Source: Ranitomeya variabilis
Lineage: Eukaryota > Chordata > Amphibia > Anura > Dendrobatidae
DNA length: 64,000 nucleotides
Direction of reading: 5' to 3'
Assembly (NCBI RefSeq): GCF_051348905.1
Contig: NC_135232.1
Location: 832,752,888 to 832,816,887, forward strand
Within the stretch, counting starts at the first letter, position 1. Each line of letters starts with the position of its first letter. Made by a program: the position numbers and the translations under genes. Below the pieces are notes generated by a model. It did not search any database and had not been told where the DNA came from. It saw nothing but the letters and a program-made list of their open reading frames with translations. This document shows positions 40,916 to 52,251 of the stretch, piece after piece.

Positions 40916-43900
40916 GTACCCCCCCCCTTGAGGAGGGGTCACCGAACCCTCATCAAAACCCCCAGGGCGATCAGGATGAGCCACATGGAAGGCATGAACC
41001 AAATCGGCCGCATGAACATCAGAGGCGACAACCCAGGAATTATCCTCCTGACCATAGCCCTTCCACTTAACCAAATACTGAAGCCTCCGTCTAGAAATAC
41101 GAGAATCCAAGATCTTCTCCAACACGTACTCCAATTCGCCCTCAACCAGCACCGGAGCAGGGGGTTCAACAGAAGGAACCACAGGCACCACATACCTCCG
41201 CATCAAAGACCTATGGAACACGTTATGAATGGCAAACGACGCTGGGAGGTCCAAACGAAATGACACCGGGTTAAGGATTTCCAAAATCTTATAAGGACCG
41301 ATGAAGCGAGGCTTGAATTTAGGAGAGGAAACCTTCATAGGAACATACCGAGAAGACAGCCATACCAAATCCCCAACAAGAAGTCGGGGACCCACACCGC
41401 GACGGCGGTTGGCAAAGCGCTGAGCCTTCTCCTGTGACAACTTCAAATTGTCCACCACATGGTTCCAAATCTGCTGCAACCTATCCACCACAGAATCCAC
41501 CCCAGGACAGTCAGAAGGCTCAACCTGACCCGAGGAAAAACGAGGATGAAAACCAGAATTGTAGAAAAAAGGCGAAACCAAAGTAGCAGAACTAGCCCGA
41601 TTATTAAGGGCAAACTCGGCCAATGGCAAAAAAGTCACCCAATCATCCTGATCAGCAGAAACAAAACATCTTAAATAAGTTTCCAAGGTCTGATTAGTTC
41701 GCTCGGTTTGACCATTCGTCTGAGGATGGAAGGCCGACGAAAAAGACAAATCAATGCCCATCTTAGCACAAAAGATCCGCCAAAATCTGGACACAAACTG
41801 GGATCCTCTGTCAGACACAATATTTTCAGGGATGCCGTGCAAGCGAACCACATTCTGAAAAAATAGAGGAACCAAATCGGAGGAGGAAGGCAACTTAGGC
41901 AAGGGCACCAAATGGACCATTTTGGAAAAACGATCACACACCACCCAGATGACAGACATTCTCTGAGAGACTGGAAGATCCGAAATAAAATCCATGGAAA
42001 TGTGCGTCCAAGGCCTCTTCGGGACAGGCAAAGGCAAAAGCAAACCGCAGGCACGAGAACAGCAAGGCTTAGCCCGAGCACAAATCCCACAGGACTGCAC
42101 AAAGGAACGCACATCCCGCGACAAGGAAGGCCACCAGAAGGACCTAGCCACCAAATCTCTGGTACCAAAAATCCCAGGATTTCCTGCCAACACCGAAGAA
42201 TGAACCTCGGAAAAAACTCAGCTGGTCCATCTATCTGGGACAAACAGTCTCTCTGGTGGGCAACGGTCCGGTCTATCCGCCTGAAATTTCTGCAGCACTC
42301 TTCGCAAATCTGGGGAAATGGCAGACAAAATCACTCCCTCTCTGAGGATACCAGCCGGCTCTGAAACTCCCGGAGAGTCAGGCACAAAACTCCTAGAAAG
42401 AGCATCAGCTTTCACTTTCTTCGAACCAGGCAGGTACGAGACCACGAAATCGAAACGGGAGAAAAACAACGACCAACGAGCCTGTCTAGGATTCAGCCGC
42501 TTGGCCGACTCGAGATAAATCAGATTTTTGTGATCAGTTAAGACCACTACACGATGCTTAGCTCCCTCAAGCCAATGTCGCCACTCCTCAAATGCCCACT
42601 TCATAGCCAACAACTCCCGATTACCAACATCATAACATCGCTCGGCAGGCGAAAACTTTCTTGAAAAGAAAGCACAAGGCTTCATCACAGAGCAATCAGA
42701 GCTTCTCTGCGACAAAACAGCCCCTGCTCCAATCTCAGAAGCATCAACCTCGACCTGAAAAGGAAGAGAGACATCAGGCTGACACAAAACTGGAGCCGAA
42801 GAAAACCGGCGCTTCAGCTCCCGAAAGGCTTCCACGGCCGCAGGAGACCAATTAGTCACATCAGAACCCTTCTTGGTCAAATCCGTCAAGGGTTTAACCA
42901 CGCCAGAAAAATTAGCAATGAAGCGACGGTAAAAATTAGCAAAACCCAAGAACTTCTGAAGACTCTTAACAGATGTAGGCTGAGTCCAGTCATGAATAGC
43001 CTGGACCTTGACTGGGTCCATCTCAATAGTAGAAGGAGAAAAAATAAAACCCAAAAAGGAAACCTTCTGTACTCCGAAGAGACATTTAGAGCCCTTCACA
43101 AATAAGGCATTAGCACGCAGGACCTGAAATACCATCCTGACCTGCTTCACATGGGACTCCCAGTCCTCAGAAAAGACCAAAATGTCATCCAGATACACAA
43201 TCATAAATTTATCCAGATATTCTCGGAAGATGTCATGCATGAAGGACTGGAACACAGAAGGAGCATTAGAGAGTCCAAAAGGCATCACCAAGTACTCAAA
43301 ATGGCCTTCGGGCGTATTAAATGCTGTTTTCCATTCATCCCCCTGCTTAATGCGCACAAGGTTATACGCACCACGAAGATCTATCTTGGTGAACCAACTG
43401 GACCCCTTGATCCGAGCAAACAGATCAGACAACAATGGCAAAGGATACTGAAATTTGACCGTGATTTTATTTAGAAGACGATAATCTATACAAGGTCTCA
43501 GAGAACCATCCTTCTTGGCCACAAAAAAGAATCCTGCACCAAGAGGGGAGGAGGACGGGCGAATATGTCCCTTCTCTAAAGACTCCTTTATATAGCTCCG
43601 CATTGCGGCATGTTCTGGTACAGACAAATTAAAAAGTCGTCCCTTAGGGAACTTACTACCAAGAATCAAATTTATAGCACAATCACAATCCCTGTGAGGA
43701 GGCAGGGCACCAGATCTGGGCTCATCAAATACATCCTGGTAGTCCGACAAAAACTCAGGGACCTGAGAAGGAGTGGAAGAAGCAATTGATACCAAAGGAG
43801 CATCGCCATGAATCCCCTGGCAACCCCAACTTGACACAGACATAGCTTTCCAATCCAGAACTGGATTATGGGCCTGCAGCCATGGCAGACCCAACACGAC

Positions 43901-45001
43901 AACATCATGCAAATTATGCAGCACAAGAAAGCGAATCACCTCCTGATGTACAGGAGTCATGCACATGGTCACTTGAGTCCAATATTGAGGCTTATTCTCA
44001 GCCAATGGTGTAGCATCAATTCCCCTCAGTGGAATAGGTAATTCCAAAGGCTCCAGGACAAAACCACAGCGCCTGGCAAACGACAAATCCATCAGATTCA
44101 GGGCAGCACCTGAATCCACAAAAGCCATAACCGAGTAGGATGACAAAGAACAAATTAAAGTAACAGACAAAATTAATTTAGGCTGTATAGTACCAATGGT
44201 GACAGGTTTAGCGATTTTTTTAACGCGCTTAGAGCATGCTGAGATAACATGAGTTGAATCACCACAGTAAAAGCACAACCCATTTTGACGTCTATGATTT
44301 TGCCGCTCAATTCTGGTCAGAACTCGGTCAGATTGCATAGACTCAGGTCTCTGTTCAGAAAACACCGCCAGATGGTGCGCAGATTTGCGCTCCCGCAAAC
44401 GCCGATCAATCTGAATGGCCAAAGCCATTGAGTCATTCAGACTTGCAGGAGTGGGGAACCCCACCATAACATTCTTAATGGCTTCAGAAAGACCTTCTCT
44501 GAAATTTGCAGCCAGGGCACACTCATTCCATTGAGTAAGCACCGACCATTTCCGAAATTTTTGACAATACACCTCAGCTTCATCCTGGCCCTGAGAAAGA
44601 GCCAGCAAGGCCTTTTCTGCCTGGTTCTCAAGATTAGGTTCCTCATAAAGCAGTCCAAGCACCAGAAAAAACGCATCCACATTCAGCAATGCAGGATCTC
44701 CTGGCACCAGAGAGAAGGCCCAATCTTGAGGGTCGCCACGTAACAAGGAGATAACAATTTTAACTTGCTGAGCGGAATCACCAGAGGAACGAGGTCTCAA
44801 AGATAGAAATAACTTACAATTATTCTTAAAATTCAGAAACCTAGATCTATCTCCAGAAAACAACTCAGGAATAGGTATTTTTGGCTCTGACATAGGGCTA
44901 TGAACAACAAAATCCTGAATGCTTTGCACCCTTGCAGCAAGATGATCCACACTAGAAGTCAGACTCTGAATATCCATGTCTGCAGCTGAACACAAAACCA
45001 C
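40808..45001 (-). pseudogene. Gypsy element 3 gag-pol region
   Basis: Encodes gag, zinc knuckle (CFYCGDSTHVISAC), protease (VDSGAA), reverse transcriptase (YLDD), RNase H, integrase and chromodomain (YLVKWKGYGQEDNSW), in the same order as the other two copies. About one break is present, so it is recorded as a fossil. The extreme 3' end of the open region runs into the adjoining LTR. Confidence 0.9.
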
Positions 45002-45129
45002 CCAGAGATTAAGGGGATGAGAGAAGCTGGACAGACTGCAGCAAAGATAGAGAGAAAAAAAAAATTGTACTCAGGGCTTCTCTTATCCCACTTCTGCGAT
45101 GCATTAAACACTTTTTTGGCCTGCTGTAC

Positions 45130-45935
45130 TGTTATGATCCTAGTGGCTGAGGATCACAAAACGGACTAGCTAAGTTTATGAACATAGACACGAGCTCTAG
45201 GGAGGTGGTAACTGGACTGACCGCAAACCTGATCCTAACCAACACACTAAAGGAAGCCGGTGAACGTGCCTAAAATCCTGGACGTCTCGACGCAGCCTGA
45301 GAAACTATCTACTCCTGGAGGGAAAGTAAGACCTCACTTGCCTCAAGAGAAATCACCCCTAAGATATAGGATGCCCCAACAAATAATAACGGTGAGGTAA
45401 GGGGAAAACACAAACGTAGAAATGAAAACAGATTAAGCAAATGAGGCCCGCTAATACTAGATAGCAGAAGACAGATAGGGAACTGTGCGGTCAGTAAAAA
45501 ACCCTATGCAAAATATCCACGCTGAGAATACAAGAACCCCCACACCAACTAACGGTGTGAGGGGAGAAACTCAGCCCCCTAGAGCTACCAGCAAGCAAGG
45601 AAATCACATATTAGCAAGCTGGACAAAAATAAACCAAGAAACATGTGACCACTGATGGTCAAAAAATGAACCAAGCAAAACTTAGCTTCTCTTGAAGAGA
45701 CTGATAACGAAGGACTGCAGGAGAGCTCCAAAATAGCACTGAAGACATTGACAGCAGGCAACAACTGAGAGTCCAGGTGAACTAAATAGGAAACCAGCTA
45801 AGAGATAACGAGACAGCTGATCCTGCCTCAGACCTGCAGAATGACACAAAGAACCACCAGAGGGAGCCCAAAGACAGCACTCACACAGTACCAGTTGTGA
45901 CCACAAGAGGGAGCCCAAAAACACAGTTCACAACA
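45130..45935 (-). repeat. Gypsy element 3, LTR (5' in sense)
   Basis: 806 bp, the transcription-start LTR in sense. Confidence 0.94.
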
Positions 45936-45941
45936 GACTAC

Positions 45942-46345
45942 GCAGTGTATGGGGGTGAGTCCGTTCCTCCTCGTGGTGCCCCTGGATAAAGCCTGATGCT
46001 GCAGGCCAAACTGAACGTGGACAAATGTAACTCTTTTGTGACAGGCAGAACGGAAGGTGTAATCTTCAAACTTTTATGGATAACAACTACAGGAATGCCT
46101 GTCACAAATAAGAATATGATGAAGAAGTAGAATATGAAGAAGAATAATAGTTGAATAAAAAGAATATGAAGAATGTAACAAAAAAAAATAATAGGTAGAA
46201 GATGAAGAAGAACATGAATAAGGTGAAGAAGAAGTTGATTTCAAAGATGCTGCTGCTGAGGATGATGAAGAAGAAAGTGTTGGAGAAGTAAAAAAGAAGG
46301 TGAAGGGCATGGAAGTAGTGAAACATCAATATCTGACAAAATAAA
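45942..46345. repeat. Continuation of pre-gypsy-3 DNA with GAA-rich tract
   Basis: After about 140 bp of unique DNA, 46105-46315 is dominated by GAAGAA, GAATATGAA and GATGAAG repeats, the counterpart of the GAY/GAA tract left of gypsy element 3. No gene is seen. Confidence 0.7.
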
Positions 46346-46544
46346 AAAAATATTAACATAGTCAATATGTTTGTAACTCCGAACGTCTTAAAAAAAAAAT
46401 TTAAATTCCTGCTATTCTATTTGATTGGGCTAAACCTATATGCCTTTAATGTCTCCGCCACCTCCCCCAATACATCCTACATTATTCTTAGTTGTTCTCC
46501 TTCATGTAGAATGAACCTACAAGGAAAGAAAGGCTTTATTTTAA

Positions 46545-46678
46545 TTCCGATATTTTCGTCCCATTGACTTGCATTGGTATCGGGTATCGGTATCGGCGAG
46601 ATCCAATATTTTGCCGGTATCGGCCGATCCAATCCGATACCGATACTTTCCGATATCGGAAGGTATCGCTCAACACTA
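46545..46678. mobile_element. hAT-like element end with GTATCGG repeats
   Basis: Dense GGTATCGG/CCGATACC motifs finish in GATATCGG...GCTCAACACTA at 46678, the same terminus as at 1175 and the inverse of 18378. Its 8-bp flank (CCCATAAT) differs from the flank of the 18378 end, so the two ends are not shown to belong to one insertion. The left extent of this copy is unknown. Confidence 0.6.
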
Positions 46679-48009
46679 CCCATAATAGAATTCAAAATTG
46701 TGTTTAGGAAGTTTGCTAACCCTTCAGGGGCTTCACATGATCTAATCCAAAGTGTAAAGAAAAAAAATTCAATTCTTTTTTTAAAAAAATATTATTTTAG
46801 CTCCAAATTTTTAGAAAAAAAAACCTTAAATATTTTTTTTACATATTTTTTACATAGTATGGAAATTCCCTATGGGTTTAATTATAAGTATAAGCAATAC
46901 ATGCTACTGCCCGCTCCGCTCCTAAGTGCCGGCAGCAGTGTCGGGTATTAACATGCGAGACATATTTCTCACATGTGTGATCCTGGCCTTAGTGGCATAC
47001 AACACTATTGAAAAGCTGCAAAATTTTTGTGCAAAAAAAAAAAAATGCAGTTTTTAGCATTTACCCGCTGATTTCGGACAGTTCCTCCAAAATTAGCAGA
47101 GCTGGATAGAGCCTGGCTACACCCACAAGTAAAATTTATCAATAGAAGCTGTATTTCTCCAGTCAAGGTCTGGAGTAACATTTCTGGCAAAGCACACGCC
47201 ACTGATGAGATGCACCAAATTCAGTAAGTGATGTGTACCTCTTAAATTATTTCAGGGTACCTTATTTGTGCACAAACCTCTTCAAGACTGGAGTACGATA
47301 CACTAATCTTAATGAATTGGGGCCTATATAATGTTGCATACTATGTTTGGGAGCATGTCCCGCCTCAGAAGGAAAGATGTGCCAATTTTGCTACAATAGT
47401 TTCATTTTGCATTTGCAGAGATCCTGAGCTATTAGGTCAGAGAAAACTCTACAACCACCCCCCATATCCTAAAGTGACCATATTTTTGGAAACTAGAACT
47501 CTATGAATGTGTCACGGGGTGTTTTGATTATTTATTCTCCATGTTTTCACTAAATAAATCTGTGTCTGATGACAAAGTGATAGTTAACACTGTTATGCCA
47601 GTTAGGGTTGGTCAATTTTTACAATGTTGACTGAGTGGTATATTAAGTGATATATTAACTTTATTATGTGGGTTAATAGTTAGCAAGATACCAATTTTAT
47701 GTTTTATTTACATTTTCCTATTCTTGCACAATAAAAATAATTTGTAAAACAAAAAAAAAATGTTAACGCTTTTTATTTTCCTGTTGACAGCCACGAAAGG
47801 CCTTATTTTTTTCCAAGGACGAGCTGTGATGTGTATTTTATTGATAGCAGTTTGGATTTTATGTGATTTTTTTTATTGCTTTTTATTACACTATTTGTGA
47901 GACAAATAGATTATAGATATACAGAAAAGCATACATATTCTATGAAAGCTTTTTTTTGCAGCATGAACTAAAAGTTTTGGGTACCATTGGAGTTTGTGAT
48001 CACTTTCTA
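46679..48009. other. Anonymous AT-rich DNA
   Basis: About 1.3 kb with several T and A runs (46760-46850, 47032-47044, 47750-47760). No coding region, tRNA or clear transposon termini found. The stretch 46990-47330 has the look of an old interspersed repeat (ending AATGAATTGGGGCC), but I cannot name it. Confidence 0.5.
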
Positions 48010-49909
48010 TTCATAGTAACATAGTAACATAGTTAGTAAGGCCAAAAAAATACATTTGTCCATCCAGTTCAGCCTATATTCCATCATAATAAATCCCCAG
48101 ATCTACGTCCTTCTACAGAACCTAATAATTGTATGATACAATATTGTTCTGCTCCAGGAAGACATCCAGGTCTCTCTTGAACCCCTCGACTGAGTTCGCC
48201 ATCACCACCTCCTCAGGCAAGCAATTCCAGATTCTCACTGCCCTAACAGTAAAGAATCCTCTTCTATGTTGGTGGAAAAACCTTCTCTCCTAAAGACGCA
48301 AAGAATGCCCCCTTGTGCCCGTCACCTTCCTTGGTATAAACAGATCCTCAGCGAGATATTTGTATTGTCCCCTTATATACTTATACATGGTTATTAGATC
48401 GCCCCTCAGTTGTCTTTTTTCCTGGACTAAATAATCCTAATTTCGCTAATCTATCTGGGTTTTGTAGTTCTCCCATCCCCTTTATTAATTTTGCTGCCCT
48501 CCTTTGTACTCTCTCTAGTTCCATTATATCCTTCCTGAGCACCGGTGCCCAAAACTGGACACAGTACTCCATGTGCGGTCTAACTAGGGATTTGTACAGA
48601 GGCAGTATAATGCTCTCATCATGTGTATCCAGACCTCTTTTAATGCACCCCATGATCCTGTTTGCCTTGGCAGCTGCTGCCTGGCACTGGCTGCTCCAGG
48701 TAAGTTTATCATTAACTAGGATTCCCAAGTCCTTCTGTCAGATTTACCCAGTGGTTTCCCGTTCAGTGTGTAATGGTGATATTGATTACTTCTTCCCATG
48801 TGTATAACCTTACATTTATCATTGTTAAACCTCATCTGCCACCTTTCAGCCCAAGTTTCCAACTTATCCAGATCCATCTGTAGCAGAATACTATCTTCTC
48901 TTGTATTAACTGCTTTACATAGTTTTGTATCATCTGCAAATATCAATATTTTACTGTGTAAACCTTCTACCAGATCATTAATGAATATGTTGAAGAGAAC
49001 AGGTCCCAATACCAACCCCTGCGGTACCCCACTGGTCACAGCGACCCAGTTAGAGACTATACCATTTATAACCACCCTCTGCTTTCTATCACTAACCCAT
49101 TTACACACATTTTCCCCCAGACCAAGCATTCTCATTTTGTGTACCAACCTCTTGTGCGGCACGGTATCAAATGCTTTGGAAAAATCGAGATATACCACGT
49201 CCAATACTGTGGTGAACAAGGTGTTTAATATGTTAGCTTTTTCCTCGTCATCTACAACCATTCTTTCCTCACTATTTTTTAAGGGGCCTACATTTTCAGT
49301 TTTTATTCTTTTACTATTGATATAGTTGAAGAACAGTTTGGGATTAGTTTTACTCTCCTTAGCAATGTGCTTCTCTGTTTCCTTTTTGGCAGCTTTAATT
49401 AGTTTTTAGATAAAGTATTTTTCTCCCTATAGTTTTTTAGAGCTTCAACGGTGCCATCCTGCTTTAGTAGTGCAAATGCTTTCTTTTTACTGTTAATTGC
49501 CTGTCTTACTTCTTTGTTTAGCCACATTGGGTTTTTCCTATTTCTAGTCCTTTTATTCCCACAAGGTATAAACCGCTAACAGTGCCTATTTAGGATGTTC
49601 TTAAACATTTTCCATTTGTTATCTGTATTCTTATTTCTGAGGATATTGCCCCAGTCTACCAGATTAAGGGCATCTCTAAGCTGGTCAAACTTTGCTTTCC
49701 TATAGTTCAGTGTTTTTGTGACTCCCTGACAAGTCCCCCTAGTGAAAGACAGGTGAAACTGTGCAATATTGTGGTCGCTATTTCCTAGATGCCCGACAGA
49801 TTTGTTATTCTGTCAGGTCTATTAGATAGTATTAGGTCTAAAAGTGCTGCTCCTCTGGTTGGATTCTGCACCAATTGTGAAAGTTTTTCAATATTTGCAA
49901 GCAAAATGA
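48010..49909 (-). mobile_element. CR1-like LINE, 5'-truncated
   Basis: The minus strand ends in a short CTATGTTACTATGTTACTATG tail near 48010, the short-repeat tail typical of CR1-type LINEs. Reverse transcriptase blocks are present upstream. The 5' end at about 49900 lies in the spacer after the endonuclease domain (a LLDLILSNRPDRI-like stretch), so the endonuclease and ORF1 are missing. Several frame changes make it dead. Confidence 0.85.
48381..49261 (-). pseudogene. CR1-like reverse transcriptase remnant
   Basis: The part at 48716-49261 encodes VVYLDFSKAFDTVPHKRL, SGVPQGLVLGPVLFNIFINDL and ILIFADDTKL (the FADD catalytic motif), followed by the thumb. The part at 48381-48728, in another frame, encodes [14 protein letters not shown] and [13 protein letters not shown], typical of the C-terminus. 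A stretch of roughly 150 residues that normally lies between KANILNTLF and the YLDFSKAFDTV motif is missing, indicating an internal deletion. The frame break near 48720 separates the two parts. Confidence 0.85.
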
Positions 49910-50411
49910 TAAGGCTATATTCACACTAGGTCTTTTTTGTAGCAAAACCTGATCTTGGCAGGAAAGAAGCTGCAGATAAAGCAGGTTTTGCTTGTTTTTT
50001 TTCTTGAGGTTTTTTTTTTACTGCGTTTTTGTCATCCTACATTTGTCTCTTGTGCATGCTGATAAAGTTCAGTGTAAAAAAACTAAACAATTTAATTTTG
50101 TTTAATCAGGTCTTGGCACAAAAAAAATGCTGTAAAATCTGATACATGCATTTTTTGGTGCAGATTTTCAGTGATTTTTCACTATCCATTAGTTTCAATG
50201 GTGAAAAATGCTGAATAAAATCTGACAACTGACACGGTCTACTGTGCAAAAAAAAAACATGCAAAACACAAAATACTGATGAAAAAACTAAAAAACAACT
50301 GTTCTTGAGATTTCTGAAATCTCAGACTTTGCTGGTACTGTAAAACACAGCTGAAACTTTGCATAAAAAAGGCAAAATGCTGAAGAACCACCTAGTGTGA
50401 ACATAGCCTTA
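49910..50411. mobile_element. MITE with 22-bp terminal inverted repeats
   Basis: It begins TAAGGCTATATTCACACTAG and ends with a close inverse (CTAGTGTGAACATAGCCTTA). The interior is AT-rich with no coding capacity. The TAA/TTA ends suit a PIF/Harbinger-like target, but the direct repeat is too short to be sure. Confidence 0.65.
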
Positions 50412-50484
50412 GGGTATGTGATGATGTTCAGAATGTGCAGCTGAAAAATCTTGATGTATTCGAAAGAAAAGTGCTGCGGAAAAA
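50412..50484. repeat. Fragment of older MITE-like repeat split by DIRS element
   Basis: Starts GGGTATGTGATG and is rich in GCTGCGGAAAAA-type motifs, like the Harbinger-type MITE arms at 15041. It probably continues at 56074 on the other side of the DIRS insertion. Confidence 0.4.
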
Positions 50485-50523
50485 TACGTACGCTACTTAC
50501 CTGGTAGCAGTGTTTTTTCAGGA

Positions 50524-50619
50524 GCCATGACAGCACAACGAGAGAGGGGATCCGCCCTTCAGGGACAGGAAACCTCAGGCATAAAAAGGGCGGCACCTCA
50601 CTCCCCCGCCAGTTGGTTT
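50524..50619. repeat. DIRS inverted terminal repeat, left
   Basis: Runs from GCCATGACAGCACAACG to CCAGTTGGTTT and pairs with 55964-56059 with very few differences. The outer 39 bp (50485-50523) is unique to this end. Confidence 0.9.
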
Positions 50620-50756
50620 ACAGAGTACAAGCGGACCTTTTAGGTTAGTAATACACAACAATATTAAATATGGTACAATTCACCCAGTGAGTAAACTTAG
50701 GAATTACTACAGGAAGTGTCGATCCCAATAAAGAAAAGGGTAGGGAATATAAGGGT

Positions 50757-50838
50757 GCTGTCATGGCTCCTGAAAAAACACTGCTACCAGGTAAGTAGCG
50801 TACGTATTTATTCAGTCGCCATGACAGCACAACGAGAG
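50757..50838. repeat. DIRS internal complementary region
   Basis: The first part (GTCATGGCTCCTGAAAAAAC...) is the inverse of the left outer end, and the second (TATTTATTCAGTCGCCATG) is the inverse of the right outer end. They meet at GCGTACGTATTT. In DIRS elements this region templates circle closure. Confidence 0.9.
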
Positions 50839-50862
50839 ACTTTCAGAGAAGTTAAAAAGTGA

Positions 50863-52251
50863 CTAGGGAGGGACTACTGCCTCCAGCACCCTTCTCCCGA
50901 ATGTGAGGTCGGAGGAGTCACCTAGATCTAATCTATAGTGCTTAAGAAAGGTGGATGGAGAAGACCATGTGGCCGCCTTACAAATGTCTTCAATCGACAC
51001 GTCAGCTCTCTCAGCCCAGGATGTGGCTACCGCTCGAGTGGAATGAGCCTTTATACCTTCCGGAATTTCCACGCCACCTGCGGTATAAGCAAGAGATATC
51101 GCCTCCCTAATCCATCTGGATAGTGTATTTTTCGATACTCTAAGCCCTTTCCTAACTCCCTGGTAGGATACAAATAAGGAGTGATCTTTTTTCCAGGTGT
51201 CTGTTACTGAAATGTATCTGAGAAGACACCTACGTACGTCTAAACAATGAAACCGATGTTCCTTATCATTAGAGGGATTAGAACAGAAAGAAGGTAGGAC
51301 CACCTCTTGGGATCTATTAAATTTTGAGGCAACCTTTGGAAGATAAAGGGGGTCAGGTCTCATAATCACTCTATCTTCCCTAAACTGCATATATGGAGGC
51401 TGTCTCGACAATGCTTGTAGGTCACTAACCCTTCTCGCAGACGTGAGGGCAACTAAGAGGGCTGTTTTGACCGACAGGATTTTGATTGGAACAGTATCAA
51501 TAGGTTCGAACGGGGCTTGTGTTAGAGCTGAGAGCACGAGATTTAGGTCCCATGGGACTATTCTTTGTTTAATAACTGGCCTGGATCTGGTAACAGCTTT
51601 GAAGAATCTAGATATCCAGTGATTATTGGCTAAGTCAGTATTATATAGCGCCCCCAGGGCTGAAACCTGAACTCTGAGGGTACTGGTGGCTAAACCCATC
51701 TCTAGGCCCCTTTGTAAAAATTCTAAAATTTGCGTAATATTAGGTTTTTGATCAATTTGTGCCCCCGAACTTGAAAGGAATCTTCTCCAGACCCTGACAT
51801 AGATGTTAGTCGTGGAGGCTTTCCTACTTTTTAGCAGTGTATTGATAAGATTTTTAGAGAATCCCTTCCCCTTCAGAAGTGACCTCTCAAATTCCACGCT
51901 GTTAGGTGTAAGTTGGTTACTCGTGGGTGTAGGACTGGACCCTGGGAGAGGAGGTCTGGTATCTCTGGTAGGATCCATGGCTGGGAAATGGACATGTTTC
52001 TCAGCCATGGGAACCACGATCTTCTGGGCCAGAACGGGGCTATCAGAATCACTCGGGCCCTGTCTTCCCGAATTTTCCTCAGAACTAAAGGAATCAGATT
52101 TAGAGGGGGAAAAGCATAGGCGAGCCTGAAGTTCCAGGAGATTGAGAGAGCATCGACTGCGTATGGGTTGTCCCCTGGACTTAGGGAACAGAAGTGATGT
52201 AGTTTTCTGTTTCCACGATTGGCAAAGAGATCTATTTCCGGACATCCCCAT
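50863..52251 (-). CDS. DIRS tyrosine recombinase
   Basis: A 462-residue frame. The core recombinase spans about residues 150-455: a TSARRVSDLQALS block carries the first catalytic Arg, and the HSTRAVATSWA and FLKHYRLDL blocks carry the His-x-x-Arg and nucleophile Tyr signatures. In the element it joins circular cDNA to the genome. It overlaps the preceding reverse transcriptase frame by about 380 bases, a usual DIRS arrangement. The true start may be downstream of the first ATG. Confidence 0.9.
   Translation of the reverse strand: MGMSGNRSLCQSWKQKTTSLLFPKSRGQPIRSRCSLNLLELQARLCFSPSKSDSFSSEENSGRQGPSDSDSPVLAQKIVVPMAEKHVHFPAMDPTRDTRPPLPGSSPTPTSNQLTPNSVEFERSLLKGKGFSKNLINTLLKSRKASTTNIYVRVWRRFLSSSGAQIDQKPNITQILEFLQRGLEMGLATSTLRVQVSALGALYNTDLANNHWISRFFKAVTRSRPVIKQRIVPWDLNLVLSALTQAPFEPIDTVPIKILSVKTALLVALTSARRVSDLQALSRQPPYMQFREDRVIMRPDPLYLPKVASKFNRSQEVVLPSFCSNPSNDKEHRFHCLDVRRCLLRYISVTDTWKKDHSLFVSYQGVRKGLRVSKNTLSRWIREAISLAYTAGGVEIPEGIKAHSTRAVATSWAERADVSIEDICKAATWSSPSTFLKHYRLDLGDSSDLTFGRRVLEAVVPP

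Larger units (their letters stand above)
40109..45935 (-). mobile_element. Ty3/gypsy chromodomain element 3 (about one break)
   Basis: LTRs of 807 and 806 bp (TGTTATGATCC...TTCACAACA) flank a minus-strand gag-pol region. GACTAC is repeated on both sides. The LTRs differ at about seven sites (about 0.9%), making this the oldest of the three gypsy copies but still young. Its protein is closer to element 1 than to element 2. The coding region shows about one break. Confidence 0.94.

Noticed and set aside
18378-46678. A single 28-kb hAT transposon
   Set aside because: The 8-bp flanks of the two termini do not match and the subterminal sequences belong to different subfamilies, so it is kept only as a tentative finding.
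46990-47340. A SINE
   Set aside because: No tRNA-like or 5S-like head and no clear tail or target duplication could be seen, so it is left as anonymous DNA.
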